From: Streptomyces sp. HSG2
GTDB taxonomy: Bacteria; Actinomycetota; Actinomycetes; Streptomycetales; Streptomycetaceae
Length of the DNA stretch: 64,000 nucleotides
Assembly: GCF_016598575.1 (NCBI RefSeq)
Contig: NZ_CP066801.1
Span: forward strand, 2,294,001-2,358,000
Direction: 5' to 3'
Position numbers and translations under genes: made by a program. Under the pieces are notes generated by a model. That model saw nothing but the letters and a program-made list of their open reading frames with translations. It did no database searches and had not been told where the DNA came from. Positions 8,048-15,773 of this stretch are shown here, piece after piece; position 1 is the first letter of the stretch, and every line of letters begins with the position of its first letter.

Positions 8048-8289
8048 CCCACGCCCCTGTGAAGCCACAGAAGCGCCGTACGCGCGCTCTCCCAGACCCC
8101 GAACTAGTCAACCTCATAGAAATGCCCGGAAGCCCGTACGCGGACTCTCCGGCCGGTTGGTGGGACCAGTACGGCGGCGCGCTGGATCAGCGGTCCGGGG
8201 TCATCTACCTGCCGGGGCCGACTCACCCCCCGTCGCCTTTCCACCCTGACGACTGCCCGAACTGCGTGCCGTACGAGGAAAGCCCGTGA
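8044..8289 (+). CDS. Small hypothetical protein upstream of radical SAM gene
   Basis: 81 aa from GTG 8044, coupled to both neighbours by GTGA overlaps. The N-terminal third is basic (PQKRRTRALPDPE). The middle contains AGWWDQYGG and the end contains PDDCPNCVPY. No known family. Because it lies just before a radical SAM/SPASM gene it could be a modification substrate, with the Trp/Tyr-rich or CPNC segment as core, or an accessory protein. The idea rests on position and composition only. Confidence 0.55.
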   Translation: MTHAPVKPQKRRTRALPDPELVNLIEMPGSPYADSPAGWWDQYGGALDQRSGVIYLPGPTHPPSPFHPDDCPNCVPYEESP

Positions 8290-8384
8290 AGTACGTACGC
8301 CGGTTCGGCTGGTCCGTGTTTGTCTTCACGGTCGCCGCGCTGTCCTCGGCAATTCCCACGCTGGCCGCATTAGGCCGCCTTTGA
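8286..8384 (+). CDS. 32-aa membrane peptide
   Basis: GTG at 8286 overlaps the previous stop (GTGA). The product is MKYVRRFGWSVFVF followed by TVAALSSAIPTLAALGRL: a short basic N-terminus and one hydrophobic helix. Codon 29 is TTA (8370-8372), the rare leucine codon read by the bldA tRNA. A double hairpin follows directly. Could be a leaderless membrane peptide, a toxin-like peptide or a modified product of the adjacent enzyme; nothing decides between these. Confidence 0.55.
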   Translation: MKYVRRFGWSVFVFTVAALSSAIPTLAALGRL

Positions 8385-8386
8385 AC

Positions 8387-8506
8387 CCCCGTCCCCCTCG
8401 TGCTGCACAGCTCCCCCCGTACTAATTGCACAGGCGCGAGAGGGGACGGGTTCCAACTCCCGCCCCCGGTGATTCCTCAATGGACGGTCGAGTCATCGGG
8501 GGCGGG
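8387..8506 (+). promoter_or_regulatory. Tandem GC-rich hairpins before the radical SAM gene
   Basis: First stem: CCCCGTCCCCCTCG (8387-8400) with CGAGAGGGGACGGG (8437-8450), one bulge. Second stem: CCCGCCCCCG (8459-8468) with CGGGGGCGGG (8497-8506), extended by TGA/TCA. They fill the space between the membrane peptide and the AAGGAGA ribosome site of the radical SAM gene. They could act as an attenuator, terminator or mRNA stabiliser that sets the ratio of peptides to enzyme. Confidence 0.5.
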
Positions 8507-8537
8507 TTTCCAAACCCCAGGTGTAAGGAGACGCACA

Positions 8538-9437
8538 ATGAGCACTGCCGGAAACCGTCTCTTATTCGCGTGGCTTGAGATCACGGGACTCTGCAATGAG
8601 TTCTGTGATCACTGCTACGCGGACAGTGGGCCCAAGGGAACACACGGAACCATGACCGTGCGGGACTGGCTGAACGTGATTGACCAGCTTGCCGACATGG
8701 GCACCCTGGACGTTCAGTTCATCGGGGGAGAGCCGACGCTCTACCCGAGTCTGCCCGCGCTGATCAAGCACGCTCACGGGCGGGGCCTCGGTATCGAGGT
8801 GTTCTCGAACATGACCCACATCCGCCCGGAACTGTGGGACGCATTCACGGAGTACGGCGTCAAGCTCGCAACGTCGTACTACTCGGACAGCGCCGAGGAA
8901 CACGACGCGGTGACGCAACTCCGAGGAGCGCACAAGAAGACTCGCGCCAACGTGCAAAAGGCGCTGTCCCTCGGTATCCCGCTGCGGGGCGGAGTCGTCG
9001 CCGTGCGAGACGGACAGCGAGTGCAGGAAGCGGCACAGGACCTTACGGCGCTCGGTGTCGGCACGGTCGGAGGAGACCGCACCCGCGCATTCGGGAGAGC
9101 GAGTCAGGGGGCCGCGCCGACCATCGCTGATCTGTGCGGGCACTGCGCCCACGAGAAATGCGCCATCGGCCCGACCGGCGACGTGTGGCCGTGCGTCCTC
9201 GGTCGATTCCTGACCATCGGAAACGTACTGGAAAAGCCGATCTCCGATATCTGGGGCGGCGCGCAGATGACCGACGTTGCGGCGGATATCGCGGCGGTTC
9301 ACGGGGATGGTGTCCAGTCGTGCACTCCTCCGCAATTCCTGCCCATGTGCGGGCCGTGCGGTCCGTGCGTTCCCTCGGTCGGGCACTGTGACCCCAGGGA
9401 AGCGGACAGCGCGGCTACGATCGGCGCACCGGCCTAA
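8538..9437 (+). CDS. Radical SAM/SPASM-type enzyme
   Basis: 299 aa from ATG 8538 with AAGGAGA upstream. Residues 19-26 carry the CX3CX2C motif (CNEFCDHC) for the SAM-binding [4Fe-4S] cluster, followed by the glycine motif FIGGEPTLYP. The C-terminal part has CGHCAHEKCAIGPTGDVWPC and CGPCGPC, a SPASM/twitch-like region for one or two auxiliary clusters. Such enzymes commonly modify peptides (RiPP maturation) or proteins. Codon 9 is TTA (8562-8564), predicting bldA control. Upstream are three small ORFs and downstream a 112-aa helical protein. Substrate unknown. Confidence 0.9.
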   Translation: MSTAGNRLLFAWLEITGLCNEFCDHCYADSGPKGTHGTMTVRDWLNVIDQLADMGTLDVQFIGGEPTLYPSLPALIKHAHGRGLGIEVFSNMTHIRPELWDAFTEYGVKLATSYYSDSAEEHDAVTQLRGAHKKTRANVQKALSLGIPLRGGVVAVRDGQRVQEAAQDLTALGVGTVGGDRTRAFGRASQGAAPTIADLCGHCAHEKCAIGPTGDVWPCVLGRFLTIGNVLEKPISDIWGGAQMTDVAADIAAVHGDGVQSCTPPQFLPMCGPCGPCVPSVGHCDPREADSAATIGAPA

Positions 9438-9463
9438 TCCGCTGATCATGAGGGAGCGCACGC

Positions 9464-9802
9464 ATGGACGATCACGGGGACGACTTCGGCCCGTGGGGGT
9501 GGGAAGGCGACGGAAACGCCATTCGGCGGACCGAGGATGAATGGCTGACCATCGCTCGGTACGTCCGGCACGCAGCCAACAAGCTCGGGCCGGATCTCCC
9601 GCTGTGTCTTCCTGGTGAACCGCAGGCATGCGGGCGGACGGCTCAACAGCACGTGATCGCGTGGGCCGCTCACCTCCGCGCGGTGTCCCATCACCTGATC
9701 GAACAGGCCACCCCGAGTGAGGCCAGGGGCGCGCATGCCATCGGCCCGCTGTATCAACGCCGCCTCGCGGAACTGCGCGCGTCTACCTCCGCCCCGCACT
9801 GA
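9464..9802 (+). CDS. Helical hypothetical protein linked to the radical SAM gene
   Basis: 112 aa from ATG 9464, 26 bp after the enzyme gene, preceded by GAGGGAG. It starts MDDHGDDFGPWGWEGDGNA, then has amphipathic helices (EDEWLTIARYVRHAANKLG; AQQHVIAWAAHLRAVSHHL). The acidic, Trp/Gly-rich N-terminus resembles neither a signal nor a domain I know. It may be an accessory, a recognition partner or a substrate of the enzyme. It is the last gene before attR. Confidence 0.6.
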   Translation: MDDHGDDFGPWGWEGDGNAIRRTEDEWLTIARYVRHAANKLGPDLPLCLPGEPQACGRTAQQHVIAWAAHLRAVSHHLIEQATPSEARGAHAIGPLYQRRLAELRASTSAPH

Positions 9803-9948
9803 GCAACAGCGGCCCCCTACCGGCCCCGTCCGTGACGCTTCCCCCCGTGGCGTCCGGGCGGCGCCGTTGCTCGCTCCCAACTCTGCCTACTGACACGGGG
9901 GTTACTGGCCTCTCGCTCGCTCCCGAGGGTGCCGCTCCCCGCATGTAT

Positions 9949-9972
9949 GGTTAGAGCAGGCACTCGCCCTCG
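9949..9972. other. attR of the integrated element
   Basis: The element arm GGTTAGAGCAGGCACTCG (9949-9966) meets core CCC (9967-9969) and host tadA sequence TCGTGTCCGGTG. The element arm contributes five foreign codons and a TAA that end the tadA 5' fragment. Together with attL it defines a 38-bp attP palindrome. Confidence 0.85.
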
Positions 9973-10970
9973 TGTCCGGTGTTCAGCGCGGCGAGGAGCG
10001 CCACCACCTCTCTTCCCCGGACCTCACCTACGACCAGACGGTCCGGCCGCATCCGCAGTGCCTGCCGTACGAGGTCCTCAAGCGTCACCAGACCTGCGCC
10101 CTCCTGATTGGCGGGTCTGGCCTCCAGTCTCACCACGTGAGGGTGGTCCGGGCGCAGCTCGCCGGAGTCCTCCGCCAGGACGATCCGTTCCCTGGCACCC
10201 ACCAGGCCGAGGAGAGCGCTCAAGAGTGTCGTCTTGCCACTGCCCGTGCCACCGCTGACCAGGAACGACAGCCGTGCCCCGACCAGGGCGCGCAAGAGGC
10301 GGTCCCCGCCCGGTGGCACCGTTCCCGCCGCGACCAACTCGTCCAGGGTGAATGCACGGGGGCGCACGACCCTCAAGGACAGACAGGCGCAGCCGACAGC
10401 GACCGGTGGCAGCACGGCGTGCAGGCGCGTGCCGTCGGACAGACGGGCATCGACCCAGGGCCGCGCGTCGTCCAGACGGCGCCCCGCCGTCGCGGCGAGG
10501 CGCTGGGCCAGACGTCGGACGGCATCCGCGTCCGCGAACCGCACGGACGTCCGCTCCAGGCCCCTTCCCCGATCCACCCAGACCCGGTCGGGCGCGGAGA
10601 CCAGGACATCGGTGACCGAGGGATCGGCGAGGAGCGGCTCCAGGGGACCGCTCCCGACCAGCTCGGACCTCAGCCGCCGCGCGGCGCCAAGAATCTCCGT
10701 GTCCCCCAACACCCGCCCCTGTTCCCGCAGCGCCTGCGCCACCCGAGCCGGCGTCGGATCCGCGCCGCTCTCGACGAGCCAGCGCCGCACCCCGTCCAGC
10801 ATCCCCACCGGGATCTCCGCACCGCCGAGGGGAGATCCCGCCTCGGCGCCCCGCGTCGCAGCCATCCTCGACTCCTGTCTTCCCGCACGCTCTTCCCGCC
10901 CACGTCCTCGCCCGACGGCCCGTCCGTCGGTGCCTCCCGCATCGGGGGTCGCACCCCCACAACCGTTCAC
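9951..10970 (-). pseudogene. tadA: tadA/cpaF N-terminal part, truncated by the element
   Basis: From GTG 10970, which overlaps the ssd stop (GTGA), the frame encodes 339 aa. It contains the N-terminal domain, Walker A SGGTGSGKTT (near 240), the Asp box and the Walker B region RPDRLVVGEVRG, and the conserved NTGHEG. The last five residues (ECLLstop) come from the attP arm. The missing half lies at 848-1301. CpaF/TadA powers Flp/Tad pilus assembly; the truncated form lacks the His-box region needed for hexamer ATPase action and is probably inactive. Confidence 0.9.
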
Positions 10971-12070
10971 ACGGGCGCCGGTTCGGCCGACGCCCGGTCC
11001 CAGAAGTCCCGGCAGAAGCGGGCGAGTGCCCCGCGTCCTGCCTCGGCCGGCGGACGCCCGTCCTCCGCCGCCCGAGGCAGGCCGGCTTCGGCCGGAGCCT
11101 CGCCCGCCAGTGGCAGGGCGAGCAGTCGGGACACCTCACCGGCGTCCATGCCGGTGGCGTACGGGCCGCGCGAGACGACCCGCAGATCGCGAAGTGCCGG
11201 TCCCAGCACGGACGCCATCCGACTTCCCGCCGCGACGGCTCTGAGCTCGCCGGGGACCACCAGGAGGGCGAGATCGAGCTGCCCCAGGATCTCTGTCACC
11301 GGGTCGTCGACCCGGCGTGGCAGATCGACCACCACCACGCCCCCTCCCCGGCGGGCCGCCGCCAGCACGGCACGTACCGCCTGGGCGGGCACGGAGAGGC
11401 AGTCGCCCCTGTCCCAACTCAGCAGCCTGAGCCCATGGAGCCGAGGGAGCGACGCCTCCAGGGCTCCACCCGACACCCGTCCCCTGGAGGCGGAGAACGC
11501 CGGCCACCTCAGGCCCTCCGTCGCCTCGCCTCCGAGCAACACGTCGAGACCGCCGCCCAGGGGGTCGGCGTCGACCAGAACCGTGCGTCGATTCGCCCGA
11601 GCGGACGTGACGGCGAGGGCACAGGCCAGGGTCGAGGCCCCGGCCCCGCCCCGAGCACCGATCACGCCGACCGTCCGGGCGGGCCGACCCACGCCCTCGC
11701 AGACATCCGCGATCCGGTCGATCAGCCACCGCTCGCCGTCGGGGAGGACGAGGACATGGTCGGCACCGATCTCGACGGCCCGCTGCCACACGCCCGCGTC
11801 GTCCGGGTCCCGTCCGACGAGCACGACCCCTCGTCGCCGCCCCGCGCCCCGCATTCGGCGGGCGGCGTCGTCACCGACGAGGACGAGCGGTGCGGCGTCC
11901 CAGGCGCCCCGGTGCTCGGACGGCGAGGCGCACACCTCGGGTGTGGCACCGGCCGCTACACACAGACGCAGTAGGTCGTCCAGAAGCTCGGCGTCCTCGG
12001 CGACGATCAGGACGGCCCCGCGCTGTCCTCCGGGCACGGACGGCGCGGTGCCTGTGGTACTTCCGGTCAT
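10967..12070 (-). CDS. ssd: CpaE/Ssd-like ATPase (septum-site-determining family)
   Basis: 367 aa from ATG 12070, with AAGGGGA eight bases ahead; the longer frame upstream is non-coding leader. Residues 1-110 are a receiver-like domain (AVLIVAEDAELLDDLLRL), then a ParA/MinD-type ATPase with a deviant Walker A IGARGGAGAST (near 128), the DADPLGGGLD motif and VVVVDLP. In Streptomyces and other actinomycetes this protein heads the tad operon and its family influences septation or pilus placement. Translation couples to tadA by a 4-nt overlap, so the element leaves this gene intact but disables its immediate partner. Confidence 0.85.
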   Translation of the reverse strand: MTGSTTGTAPSVPGGQRGAVLIVAEDAELLDDLLRLCVAAGATPEVCASPSEHRGAWDAAPLVLVGDDAARRMRGAGRRRGVVLVGRDPDDAGVWQRAVEIGADHVLVLPDGERWLIDRIADVCEGVGRPARTVGVIGARGGAGASTLACALAVTSARANRRTVLVDADPLGGGLDVLLGGEATEGLRWPAFSASRGRVSGGALEASLPRLHGLRLLSWDRGDCLSVPAQAVRAVLAAARRGGGVVVVDLPRRVDDPVTEILGQLDLALLVVPGELRAVAAGSRMASVLGPALRDLRVVSRGPYATGMDAGEVSRLLALPLAGEAPAEAGLPRAAEDGRPPAEAGRGALARFCRDFWDRASAEPAPV

Positions 12071-12637
12071 GGGTCGAGTCCCCTTGTCGTCAGGTGGGAG
12101 TTCCGGCGAGCCGGACCTCCAGGTCAACGCCCGGCGAATAGCCGGGCACGCGCGTCCGACGAGCCGGACCCGCCGCCTCGGGGGCGGTATGCGGACGCGA
12201 GGGAAACAACAGTGAGGCCGACGCGGAATTCGCGCGGATCTTGGAGGAAAACTGTGGACGAGCGACACGCTGTGAATATCGCTGCCACTCGAACAGGTGA
12301 GTCTCGTCTCACCTGCGTGCGACTTCCGTAGAGCAGCGCGATGATTACGGAAGGTCAGGGAAGCGGCGGGCGGCAGCCACGACCACTCCGCTCGCGACCC
12401 GGCTCCTCGCCTGGACGAACCCCCCGGACATCGGCACGAACACACCCCGGACATGCGACGACCCCCGCCGGGGGGGAGAGCGGGGGTCGTCTCCACGGCC
12501 GACTCGGGGGGGGAGGAGTCGGACCGGGTTAGCACGGTCGCGAACGATCCGTGACTTCCATGGTGTACCCGAGGGCCTTCTCAAGCAAACCCACACGCTG
12601 TGCCTTACGCCGAATGGGCTGCGCCTATGCTCAGGGT
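12071..12637. other. Divergent promoter region of the tad operon and HAD gene
   Basis: 567 bp without a convincing gene. It should hold the promoter of the leftward ssd-tadA-tadB operon and that of the rightward HAD gene. The one clear structure is a 12-bp perfect stem, GACGACCCCCGC (12457-12468) with 12480-12491. Confidence 0.6.
12457..12491. terminator. 12-bp perfect GC hairpin between divergent genes
   Basis: GACGACCCCCGC, an 11-nt loop and the exact complement. Hairpins this strong are usually terminators, yet the neighbours on both sides are transcribed away from it. It may end a small unannotated transcript or insulate the two promoters. Confidence 0.45.
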
Positions 12638-13453
12638 GTGGAAAACCACTCGTTGCCCCGGACGGCGGCCTTCTTCGACCTGGACAAGACGGTCATTGCG
12701 AAGTCCAGCACGCTGACGTTCAGCAAGTCGTTCTACCAAGGCGGTCTGATCAACCGTCGAGCCGTCCTGCGGACGGCCTTCATCCAGTTCGTCTTCCTCG
12801 CGGGCGGAGCCGACCACGACCAGATGGAGCGCATGCGCGCCTACCTCTCGTCGCTCTGCCGCGGCTGGAACGTGCGGCAGGTGCGGGAGCTCGTCGCGGA
12901 GACGCTGCACGACCTGGTGGACCCGATCATCTACGACGAGGCGGCTTCCCTGATCGAGGCCCACCACACCGCGGGCCGGGACGTCGTCATCGTCTCCACC
13001 TCGGGTGCCGAGGTGGTCGAGCCGATCGGCGACCTGCTCGGCGCGGACCGGGTGGTCGCCACCCGCATGGTGGTGGGGGACGACGGATGCTTCACCGGAG
13101 AGATCGAATACTACGCCTACGGTCCCACGAAGGCGGAGGCCGTCCGGGAACTGGCCGAGTCCGAGGGATACGACCTGAGCCGGTGCTACGCCTACAGCGA
13201 CTCGGCGACGGACCTGCCCATGTTGGAGTCGGTCGGTCGGCCGCACGCCGTGAACCCGGACCGGGCGTTGCGCCGGGAAGCGGTCGCCCGCGGGTGGCCG
13301 ATCCTCGACTTCCACCGGCCGGTCAGCCTCAAAAAGCGGATCCCTTCCTTCCGCGTGTCCGCGCGCCCGGCACTGCTCGCGGCGGCCGCGATGGGCGCGA
13401 CCGCCGCGGCGGGGCTCGTCTGGTACGCCGGTCGCCGCAGAGCGGTCCGGTGA
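12638..13453 (+). CDS. HAD-IB family phosphatase-like protein
   Basis: 271 aa from GTG 12638; the longer frame to 12551 is poorly coding and the family begins with ENHSLPRTAAFFDLDKT. Motif I is DLDKTV (Asp nucleophile), motif II is STSG, and motif III/IV is the YSDSATDLPMLE block. A C-terminal hydrophobic helix (ALLAAAAMGATAAAGLVW) followed by basic residues indicates a membrane tail anchor. These SerB-like HAD-IB proteins act on phosphomonoesters or phospholipid precursors; the S. coelicolor relative at this position has been called a morphological-differentiation protein (recollection). Confidence 0.85.
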   Translation: MENHSLPRTAAFFDLDKTVIAKSSTLTFSKSFYQGGLINRRAVLRTAFIQFVFLAGGADHDQMERMRAYLSSLCRGWNVRQVRELVAETLHDLVDPIIYDEAASLIEAHHTAGRDVVIVSTSGAEVVEPIGDLLGADRVVATRMVVGDDGCFTGEIEYYAYGPTKAEAVRELAESEGYDLSRCYAYSDSATDLPMLESVGRPHAVNPDRALRREAVARGWPILDFHRPVSLKKRIPSFRVSARPALLAAAAMGATAAAGLVWYAGRRRAVR

Positions 13454-13825
13454 CGAAGGGTGCCCCCGGACGCCCTACGCGGGCCCCTCGGCCGAGTCCC
13501 GTCGGGCCGATGGGCAAAGAACCGGGAAGAGGGCTTCCGCTCGCCCCGCCTCCGGAGTACAAAGGAATCAGTGGCCCGCGCGACCAAGGGCATCCGAGAG
13601 GATCACCCTCACACATCGGCCCACGGACCGCGTATGGACACAGGAACCCACGCGACGTCGACCCGTCGAATACGGGCCAGTCACACCGGGGGACGGGCGA
13701 AGTTCCCGACCCGATGTGCTCTTTCGAGGACGCTTGGTAACCCGATGCCCATACCCGCGGCGGTACGAGTCCTCGTGCCGCCGCGGTGCCGTGCGAAGTG
13801 CGGCGCCGAGCACCGAGCACCGAGG
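13454..13825. other. Convergent intergenic region
   Basis: 372 bp between the HAD gene and the leftward Fic-like gene. Apart from the terminator hairpin at 13755-13786 I see no gene or repeat in it. Confidence 0.5.
13755..13786. terminator. Bidirectional terminator hairpin
   Basis: CCGCGGCGGTACGAG, TC, CTCGTGCCGCCGCGG: a 15-bp stem with one mismatch and a 2-nt loop, lying between convergent genes. Confidence 0.65.
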
Positions 13826-14650
13826 TTACGCGGCGCCGCGCTGCAACGCCTCGCACACGGCGGTCGACTCCCGCGCCCCCAGGCGCACCGCCTCGGCGCA
13901 GTGGACGATCCACCCCGCCACGCCCTCCGGCGTGCCCGACGCGTACCCCGCCAACGCCTCCAGGTAGGCACCCAGCCCGAGTTCGGCGTGTCCGGCCTCC
14001 GCCGGGCACACGGACTTCGGGTCCAGCCCGCTGCCGACCAGGACGATCCGCTCCGCCGCGCGGGCCACCGGGCCGTTGTGCGAGACGAACGGCCGTAGCG
14101 TCAGCAACTCCCCGTGCACGACGGCCGCGGTCACGAGCGCCGGTGCCGAGCTGCCCGCCAGGATCAACGCGGCCAGCCCCTCCAGGCGACCGTGCGCTTC
14201 CTCGGCACTCGCCAGCGGAAGCTCGATCAAGGGCTCGTCGACCTGTTCACCCGCCTGTCGCGGGCGGCCGATCACGTCGTCGCGTCCGGCCGCCGCCACC
14301 AAGTGCAGCCGGGCCAGGACGCGCAGCGGGGACTGGCGCCAGACGGAGAGGAGTTGTCCGGCCTCCGCGGTCAGCCGCAACGACGCCCCCACGGTGCGGG
14401 CCTCGCGGTCGTCGCCGAAGTCCGAACGCCTGCGCACCTCTTCCAAGGCCCAGTCGGCACCGGCCAGCGCCGCCGAGCCACGCGCGCCGCGCAGCGCGGC
14501 CTCCGAGGTCACCTCGTTGCCGCGGCGGCGCATGACCCGGTGTCCGTAGACCCGGTCCACGGCCCGCCGCACGGACTCCACTGACGCGGCGACGCCCGAA
14601 AGGGTGCCCAGTGCCGCGAGGGGATCGGGGGTGGCGCCTGGCGTACTCAT
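13826..14650 (-). CDS. Fic/DOC-like protein
   Basis: 274 aa from ATG 14650; the upstream in-frame ATG gives a basic non-coding-like extension. Mostly helical. The segment HGELLTLRPFVSHNGPVARAAER resembles the Fic core HxFx(D/E)(G)NGR but lacks the exact HPFxxGNGR residues, so AMP-transfer activity is uncertain. The protein is conserved next to the HAD gene in Streptomyces as far as I recall, where it has been labelled an oxidoreductase without evidence. Cytoplasmic, single-gene unit. Confidence 0.55.
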   Translation of the reverse strand: MSTPGATPDPLAALGTLSGVAASVESVRRAVDRVYGHRVMRRRGNEVTSEAALRGARGSAALAGADWALEEVRRRSDFGDDREARTVGASLRLTAEAGQLLSVWRQSPLRVLARLHLVAAAGRDDVIGRPRQAGEQVDEPLIELPLASAEEAHGRLEGLAALILAGSSAPALVTAAVVHGELLTLRPFVSHNGPVARAAERIVLVGSGLDPKSVCPAEAGHAELGLGAYLEALAGYASGTPEGVAGWIVHCAEAVRLGARESTAVCEALQRGAA

Positions 14651-14749
14651 GGGTACGACCCTACGCACTCGCCTACCGAGAGCCACGAAGGAGTGGTCCT
14701 TTCCCGCGAATACGGACGGTGCGCCACACCGAGACTACGCTTGGTGAAC

Positions 14750-15730
14750 ATGAAAATTGCTTTCGTCGGGAAGGGCGGGAGTGGCAAGACCACACTCTCC
14801 TCCCTGTTCGTCCGACATCTGGCCGCCGCCGGCGCACCGGTGTTGGCGATCGACGCCGACATCAACCAGAACCTCGGGGTCGCTCTCGGACTCGACGAGA
14901 GCGAGGCCCGCGCCCTGCCGGCGATGGCCGACCGGCTGGCACTGATCAAGGACTACCTGCGCGGCGACAATCCCCGTATCACCTCCCCGGAGACAATGAT
15001 CAAAACCACCCCGCCCGGGCGGGGCTCTCGCCTGCTTCGAACGCACCAAGACGATCCGGTCCACGACGCCTGCGCACGCCCCGTCACGCTCGACGGCTCG
15101 TCCGCCCGCCTGATGGTGACCGGCGGCTTCACGGAGGCCGACCTGGGCGTCTCCTGCTACCACTCCAAGGCGGGCGCCGTGGAGTTGTACCTCAACCACT
15201 TGGTCGACGGTCCGGACGAATACGTCGTGGTGGACATGACGGCCGGCGCGGACTCGTTCGCCTCGGGGCTGTTCACCCGGTTCGACATCACGTTCCTGGT
15301 GGCGGAGCCGACCCGGCGGGGGGTCGGGGTCCATCGGCAGTACCGTGAGTACTCCCACGATTTCGACATCGCCCTGAGAGTGGTGGGCAACAAGACCCGG
15401 GGGCCCGAGGACCTCGCGTACCTCCGGGCCGCCGTCGGCGAGGACCTGCTCACGACCGTGGACCACTCGGAATGGGTGCGCGCCATGGAGAGGGGGCGCC
15501 CGGCTCCCTTCGCCACCCTGGAGAGCGCCACCCGGCGGGCCCTGGGGCGGATGCGGGAGGCCGTCGACGCCTCCTACGACTCCCGGGACTGGGAGCGCTA
15601 CACCCGGCAGATGGTGGACTTCCACCTCAAGAACGCCCGGAGCTGGGGAGACGGACGAACCGGTGTCGACCTGGCCGCCCAGGTCGACACCGGTTTCGTC
15701 CTCGGTGAGGGGGCCGGAGCGCCCGCCTGA
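14750..15730 (+). CDS. CooC/ParA-type P-loop ATPase
   Basis: 326 aa from ATG 14750 (MKIAFVGKGGSGKTT), the exact start of the deviant Walker A; longer frames add nothing. DADINQNLG follows, then YVVVDMTAGADSF (Walker B region) and a C-terminal helical part. This is the MinD/CooC family of nickel or metal-centre insertion ATPases, though ParA-like switches cannot be excluded. The CxC metal motif of classical CooC is not obvious. Divergent from the Fic-like gene; about 100 bp separates their starts. Confidence 0.75.
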   Translation: MKIAFVGKGGSGKTTLSSLFVRHLAAAGAPVLAIDADINQNLGVALGLDESEARALPAMADRLALIKDYLRGDNPRITSPETMIKTTPPGRGSRLLRTHQDDPVHDACARPVTLDGSSARLMVTGGFTEADLGVSCYHSKAGAVELYLNHLVDGPDEYVVVDMTAGADSFASGLFTRFDITFLVAEPTRRGVGVHRQYREYSHDFDIALRVVGNKTRGPEDLAYLRAAVGEDLLTTVDHSEWVRAMERGRPAPFATLESATRRALGRMREAVDASYDSRDWERYTRQMVDFHLKNARSWGDGRTGVDLAAQVDTGFVLGEGAGAPA

Positions 15731-15773
15731 CCGGATCCGGCGCGCCCCGTCCCCTCCGATGCCTCGCCGTCCC

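Larger units (their letters stand above)
1302..9969. mobile_element. Integrative capsid-encoding element inserted in tadA
   Basis: A segment of about 8.67 kb bounded by attL and attR. It contains a serine integrase next to attL, a 0.5-kb structured non-coding region, a protease-capsid fusion, small Cys-rich genes, an XRE regulator and a radical-SAM cassette. Its base composition is visibly less GC-rich than the flanking tad genes. Removing it restores the tadA reading frame exactly. It has no portal, large terminase, tail or lysis genes and no conjugation genes, so it is not a complete prophage or ICE. A phage satellite (cf-PICI-like) or domesticated phage remnant fits best; that class assignment is inference. 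Confidence 0.85.

Noticed and set aside
1302..9969. Complete prophage
   Set aside because: No portal, large terminase, tail, lysis or replication genes are present in 8.67 kb; only the capsid-protease fusion and small accessory genes.
13826..14650. Active Fic AMP-transferase
   Set aside because: The core HPFxxGNGR motif is not intact (RPFVSHNGPVARAA), so I kept only a Fic-like label.
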